Shown here one piece after another: positions 15,271-17,842 of a stretch of 17,842 nucleotides of DNA. The stretch comes from Candidatus Neomicrothrix sp. UBA2110. Its GTDB lineage: Bacteria > Actinomycetota > Acidimicrobiia > Acidimicrobiales > Poriferisodalaceae. The DNA lies in contig DCYM01000071.1 in the NCBI GenBank assembly GCA_002331465.1, positions 1 through 17,842 on the forward strand, read 5' to 3'. Position numbers and translations under genes: made by a program. Every line of letters starts with the position of its first letter. Positions within the stretch are counted from its first letter, which is position 1. A model generated the notes under the pieces. The model worked only from the letters and a program-made list of their open reading frames with translations. It searched no databases and was not told the origin of the DNA.

Positions 15271-15414
15271 TCGCGCGTTCCGCGCGAAATATCATCAGCC
15301 GCGAGGTACTTCGCAGACCCAAAAGAACACATAGCGCGCGAGCTTTAAACAAGTTCGCGCGATTCGCGCGATATACACGCGCGGATCGCGCGAATATCCA
15401 CCACTTTCGCGCGG
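15271..15414. repeat. Cluster of eight CGCGCG-core boxes in ~21-22 bp register
   Basis: Eight 8-base boxes related to the palindrome TCGCGCGA lie at 15271 (TCGCGCGT), 15280 (CCGCGCGA), 15334 (GCGCGCGA), 15355, 15364 and 15386 (all perfect), 15377 (ACGCGCGG) and 15407 (TCGCGCGG). Pairs are spaced 9 bp start to start (15271/15280, 15355/15364, 15377/15386). Successive pair members recur at 21-22 bp (15334, 15355, 15377 and 15364, 15386, 15407), and the distal pair fits multiples of 21 (63 and 84 bp). The first pair also forms a perfect hairpin TCGCGCG-TTC-CGCGCGA one base after the ettA stop. The cluster is non-coding and ends 57 bases before the start of the orphan small gene. Probable multi-site protein-binding region; factor unknown. 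Confidence 0.75.
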
Positions 15415-15471
15415 GTAGTGGCTAAGTTGCACCACAACGCTTAAAGTGACAAAGCCAACAGGAGACCAGCC
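15401..15471 (+). promoter_or_regulatory. Leader/promoter region of the orphan CxxC/HxxC gene
   Basis: Between the last CGCGCG box and GTG 15472 lie an inverted repeat CCACT (15401-15405) / AGTGG (15417-15421) that encloses the last box, a TAAGTT (15423-15428) matching TANNNT as a possible -10, and an AGGAG Shine-Dalgarno (15460-15464) 7 bases before the start. No clear -35 was found. If TAAGTT is used, the leader is about 35-40 bases and the box cluster lies directly upstream of the promoter. Confidence 0.4.
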
Positions 15472-15714
15472 GTGGCCGCCAAATCAGCAACAAAAACTAA
15501 AAAGTGGCACAGCCGAGCAGTTACCCGCACCGTTGACGCCGGCAATTCCGTCTACTGCGCGGTGTGTGAAGAATTAATCAAGTTTCGAGCCCGAATCCGC
15601 GCGGACCAAATCATTTGCAATGTTTACGCTGGCAACAAATGGGACCGAGTTGAGCACTATCACCCCGAGTGTTACAAAAAGGCTAAAGCGCCTTACGGCG
15701 CCCCTGCTGACTGA
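15472..15714 (+). CDS. Small CxxC/HxxC (zinc-finger-like) protein of unknown function
   Basis: An 80-residue protein that I do not recognise by name, though small proteins of this look occur in Actinobacteria. It has a lysine/arginine-rich N-terminus (KSATKTKKWHSRAVTR), then a pair Cys29-x2-Cys32 (YCAVCEEL) and a distal His64-x2-Cys67 (YHPECY). His62 and Cys49 are further candidate ligands. The CxxC...HxxC pattern suggests one structural zinc ion, and the basic tail suggests contact with nucleic acid or ribosomes; both are inferences. GTG start with a good AGGAG Shine-Dalgarno. It is isolated: ettA ends 201 bases upstream, the CGCGCG-box cluster fills that gap, and the aap genes downstream are convergent. 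Confidence 0.8.
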   Translation: MAAKSATKTKKWHSRAVTRTVDAGNSVYCAVCEELIKFRARIRADQIICNVYAGNKWDRVEHYHPECYKKAKAPYGAPAD

Positions 15715-15739
15715 ACATCCACCAAAGGCAACCAGACCA

Positions 15740-15775
15740 ACACGATGCCCGAACTCCGGCACGTAACACTCGTGT
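15740..15775. terminator. Imperfect hairpin between convergent genes
   Basis: ACACGA-TGCC (15740-15749) can pair with GGCA (15758-15761) and, after an 8-base right-side bulge, TCGTGT (15770-15775). CTTTATAAAATTT follows on the plus strand. It lies in the 63-base convergent gap between the orphan small gene and aapP and may stop transcription of the former. The bulge makes this weak. Confidence 0.3.
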
Positions 15776-15777
15776 CT

Positions 15778-16557
15778 TTATAAAATTTGGCTCAGGAAGA
15801 GCTTGGTTCGATCCTCAGTTGGATTAGTAAAGAAATGCTCCGGAGTTCCAACCTCAACTATTTCGCCACCCTCCATGAAGATGATCCGGTCGGCCACCTC
15901 CCGCGCGAAACCCATTTCGTGGGTCACGACCATCATCGTGATTCCCGACCGCGCCAACTCTTTCATGACGTCGAGAACTTCCTTAATCATCTCAGGATCG
16001 AGAGCAGACGTGGGCTCATCAAAAAGCATCACTCTGGGCTCCATGGCTAACGACCGCGCAATTGCGACCCGCTGCTGTTGCCCCCCTGACAACTGTCCTG
16101 GGAATTTTTCCGCCTGCTCAGGAATCCCCACCCGTTCAAGTAACGCCGTTGCCAGTGACTCCGCTTCAGCACGCGGCTTTTTTCGTACCCAAATCGGCGC
16201 CAAAGTGATGTTGTCAAGCACATTCAAGTGGGGGAAAAGATTGAACTGTTGGAAGACCATACCGACTTCCGACCGGATCTTTTCGATGTTGCGAAGGTCA
16301 TTACTCAGCTCGATACCGTCAACAACAATGTCTCCACTCTGATGAACTTCGAGGCGGTTGATGCAACGAATCCAAGTACTCTTACCCGACCCTGAAGGAC
16401 CGCAAACTACTGCGACTTCACCTTCTTTTATCGTCGCTGTTACGCCCTTCAACGCCTGAAAATCTCCATACCACTTATCGACATCTACACACACAATCAT
16501 GTCTTCGCGGTCAGCCAACCTGTCATTGGCCACTGTCGTTCCATCATCGATGCTCAT
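15778..16557 (-). CDS. aapP: Amino-acid ABC transporter ATP-binding protein (AapP/GlnQ type)
   Basis: The cytoplasmic ATPase of a polar/general L-amino-acid importer. In its 259 residues: Walker A GPSGSGKST (53-61), Q-loop FQQFNLFPHL (102-111), signature LSGGQQQR (156-163), Walker B VMLFDEPTSALD (176-187) and switch His213 in VTHEMGFA. Details such as KWYGDFQALKG, TLAPIWVRKKP and the final RTKLFLSQIL are characteristic of the AapP group rather than of ABC ATPases in general. ATG 16557 has GGGAG nine bases upstream; an internal Met20 is a less likely start. It lies 40 bases downstream of the permease gene aapM, as in the aapJQMP order, and is the last gene of the operon. The substrate is inferred from the family. 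Confidence 0.95.
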   Translation of the reverse strand: MSIDDGTTVANDRLADREDMIVCVDVDKWYGDFQALKGVTATIKEGEVAVVCGPSGSGKSTWIRCINRLEVHQSGDIVVDGIELSNDLRNIEKIRSEVGMVFQQFNLFPHLNVLDNITLAPIWVRKKPRAEAESLATALLERVGIPEQAEKFPGQLSGGQQQRVAIARSLAMEPRVMLFDEPTSALDPEMIKEVLDVMKELARSGITMMVVTHEMGFAREVADRIIFMEGGEIVEVGTPEHFFTNPTEDRTKLFLSQIL

Positions 16558-16597
16558 GAATTTCTGCTCCCGGTCTGAGAGTTACGTGGACGTATCA

Positions 16598-17842
16598 TCA
16601 TCTTTCCCCAAGACCCACCCGGCGTTCTAGACGCTGACTATATTTGGAGATCGTGAAGTTAAAGAAGAAATAGATCACCGCTACGAGGAGAATGCCCTCT
16701 CGTTTGACACCCATGAATTCGCTTTGAGCGGGAATGACCGAATTAGCAACTCTTAAGAAATCAAAGAGGCCAATGATCGCCAGAAGAGAGGTCTCTTTGA
16801 AAGTTGCTATAACTTGACCTACAAGCTGTGGAATCGAAACCCTCAGTCCCTGTGGCAAGACAATAAAACCGGTTCGTTGAGCCGCCGTGAGGCCAAGAGC
16901 GTCGGCGGCCTCGTACTGGCCTTTGGGTACCGACTGCAATCCCCCTCTTACGTTCTCAGCCAGATACGCGGCAGAGAAGAGGGTGTACCCAGTCAGCACC
17001 GCTGCAAGTTCCGCTAGTTCCATCCCATCCGGCAAAAACAGCGGAACCATTACCGAGAAGAAGATCAGCACACTGATCAAGGGCACACCCCGGATTATCT
17101 CGATATAGCTCGTCGACAACATCCGGAAAATGGGAAATTTGGAAGTGCGGCCTAAAGCCAACAGAACGCCGAGAGGAAACGAAAGGAGGACGACTATCAC
17201 AGCGACAAAAAGGGTTAAGCCCAAGCCGCCTAGAAACTCCGAGGACTGGAGCTCAACCGTCGACGGAGTGTTCATCATGGTCGCCATGTAATGAACCAAA
17301 GCCATGGCAGACAACCAACTAAGGATCAACTGGCGACGCTTAGCGACCTCACCAACAAAGTTGGGTGCAACTAGGGCAGCAAGGGCTAGTAGCAGGAAGC
17401 TGATCCGGGCTTTTTGAAGCATCGGATACAAACCAAAGAACGCAGCAACCCAGTTAAAGACAGCAAACCCCAGTAGGCCAACCGCTGTAACTCGCCCAGC
17501 TTCACCTGTATCGGCGCGAGTCAACGCCCATAGAAGCACTCCGCCCAACACGCCAAACGCCAGCCCCATAGGAAGGTCGGTTGATAGGACGTGGGCATAA
17601 TCTAACGCTGGGTCCCGTAGCACTACCCAAAACAACGCCATCGGGCTAATCAGCCAGAGAAAATTGCTTGAGCCTCTAACAATCCCCTGCCACCGCGTGT
17701 CGCGAAAACTTCTACCAACAAAGTACAAGCCGAACAGCAACAACCACATAACTGTCCAAGGCATCTTCGTTGAAAACGCAACCGTTCGACCTGGCTCGGC
17801 GATATATGTGCCGTCAACGAAAGCGTAGTGACCATAGGGCAC
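16598..17842 (-). CDS. aapM: Amino-acid ABC transporter permease (AapM type), 5' end beyond the right edge
   Basis: A membrane permease of the His/Glu/Gln/Arg-type importer family. The C-terminal ~210 residues carry the conserved core: LGLTLFVAVIVVLLSFPLGVL, IEIIRGVPLISVLIFFSVMVPLF, then the ATPase-contacting EAA loop GQYEAADALGLTAAQR (308-323 of the visible part) and the C-terminal ISKYSQRLERRVG. In front of this lie about 200 visible residues with some six further hydrophobic stretches (around 29-43, 61-76, 91-108, 118-142, 147-162, 171-190). The window begins with an in-frame GTG by coincidence, and the frame stays open to the edge, so the gene is treated as partial. It is followed by aapP after 40 bases. 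The receptor (aapJ) and second permease (aapQ) would be expected beyond the edge. The long hydrophobic extension is larger than I know for AapM. Confidence 0.92.
   Translation of the reverse strand: MPYGHYAFVDGTYIAEPGRTVAFSTKMPWTVMWLLLFGLYFVGRSFRDTRWQGIVRGSSNFLWLISPMALFWVVLRDPALDYAHVLSTDLPMGLAFGVLGGVLLWALTRADTGEAGRVTAVGLLGFAVFNWVAAFFGLYPMLQKARISFLLLALAALVAPNFVGEVAKRRQLILSWLSAMALVHYMATMMNTPSTVELQSSEFLGGLGLTLFVAVIVVLLSFPLGVLLALGRTSKFPIFRMLSTSYIEIIRGVPLISVLIFFSVMVPLFLPDGMELAELAAVLTGYTLFSAAYLAENVRGGLQSVPKGQYEAADALGLTAAQRTGFIVLPQGLRVSIPQLVGQVIATFKETSLLAIIGLFDFLRVANSVIPAQSEFMGVKREGILLVAVIYFFFNFTISKYSQRLERRVGLGER

Noticed and set aside
15394..15402. DnaA-box-like ATATCCACC next to the CGCGCG cluster, raising the idea of a replication origin
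   Set aside because: Only 7 of 9 match to TTATCCACA, a single copy, and no dnaA, dnaN or AT-rich unwinding region nearby.
3587..15429. Shared 9-mer GCTAAGTTG upstream of the genes at 3684 and 15472
   Set aside because: Different distances to the two starts, no wider similarity, and a single shared 9-mer is expected by chance in a window this long.
1..17842. Mobile element, prophage, CRISPR or defence island
   Set aside because: No transposase, integrase, terminal repeats, tRNA-flanked insertion or spaced identical repeats; the genes are housekeeping or metabolic and of similar composition throughout. The CGCGCG boxes are too short and irregular for CRISPR.

Overview
The window looks like chromosomal DNA from a high-to-moderate GC actinobacterium, most likely an uncultured (marine-type) member of the Acidimicrobiia. 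This placement is an inference from gene content, not from a phylogenetic marker. The supporting content is a UvrD2-type helicase with a C-terminal HRDC domain, GTP-dependent PEP carboxykinase, an Mcr-like alpha-methylacyl-CoA racemase, a DR2398-type flavin protein and a fakA-recG pair. Gene starts mix Shine-Dalgarno starts with several apparent leaderless starts, which is also common in Actinobacteria. There is no rRNA, tRNA, CRISPR array, transposase, integrase or phage gene. Coding density is high and the order is housekeeping-like.

Layout, left to right. (1) 1-3571, minus strand: a DhaL/DegV-like fatty acid kinase subunit (fakA/yloV) translationally coupled to recG, which runs off the left edge. 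(2) 3684-5773, plus strand: a degenerate cold-shock-domain protein, then pckG (gluconeogenic PEPCK). (3) 5805-7673, minus strand: an alpha-methylacyl-CoA racemase followed by two small proteins, one DUF4145-like and one with four membrane helices. (4) 7745-9959, minus strand: a tight three-gene unit with overlapping stop/start codons, encoding a signal-less BtuF-like metal/cobalamin-binding protein, an alpha/beta hydrolase and a PPOX-fold flavin protein. (5) 10017-11966, plus strand: a UvrD2-like helicase, divergent from unit 4 with facing leaderless promoters. (6) 12067-12840, minus strand: exonuclease III. (7) 12863-15270, plus strand: a HAD phosphatase-like protein and the ABC-F ribosome factor EttA. 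(8) 15271-15471: a 201-bp non-coding region with eight CGCGCG-core boxes in a roughly 21-22 bp register, followed by an 80-residue orphan CxxC/HxxC protein. (9) 15778-17842, minus strand: aapP and the 3' part of aapM, an amino-acid ABC importer whose remaining genes should lie beyond the right edge.

Taken together, the window holds DNA repair (RecG, UvrD2, exonuclease III), central and lipid metabolism (PEPCK, Mcr, FakA), translation control (EttA) and amino-acid uptake (AapMP). The least ordinary item is the phased CGCGCG-box cluster in front of the orphan zinc-finger-like gene. Secondary points are a cold-shock-fold protein lacking its RNA-binding aromatic motifs, a UvrD2 lacking the tetracysteine linker, a permease with an unusually large membrane extension, and the set of putative leaderless promoters.
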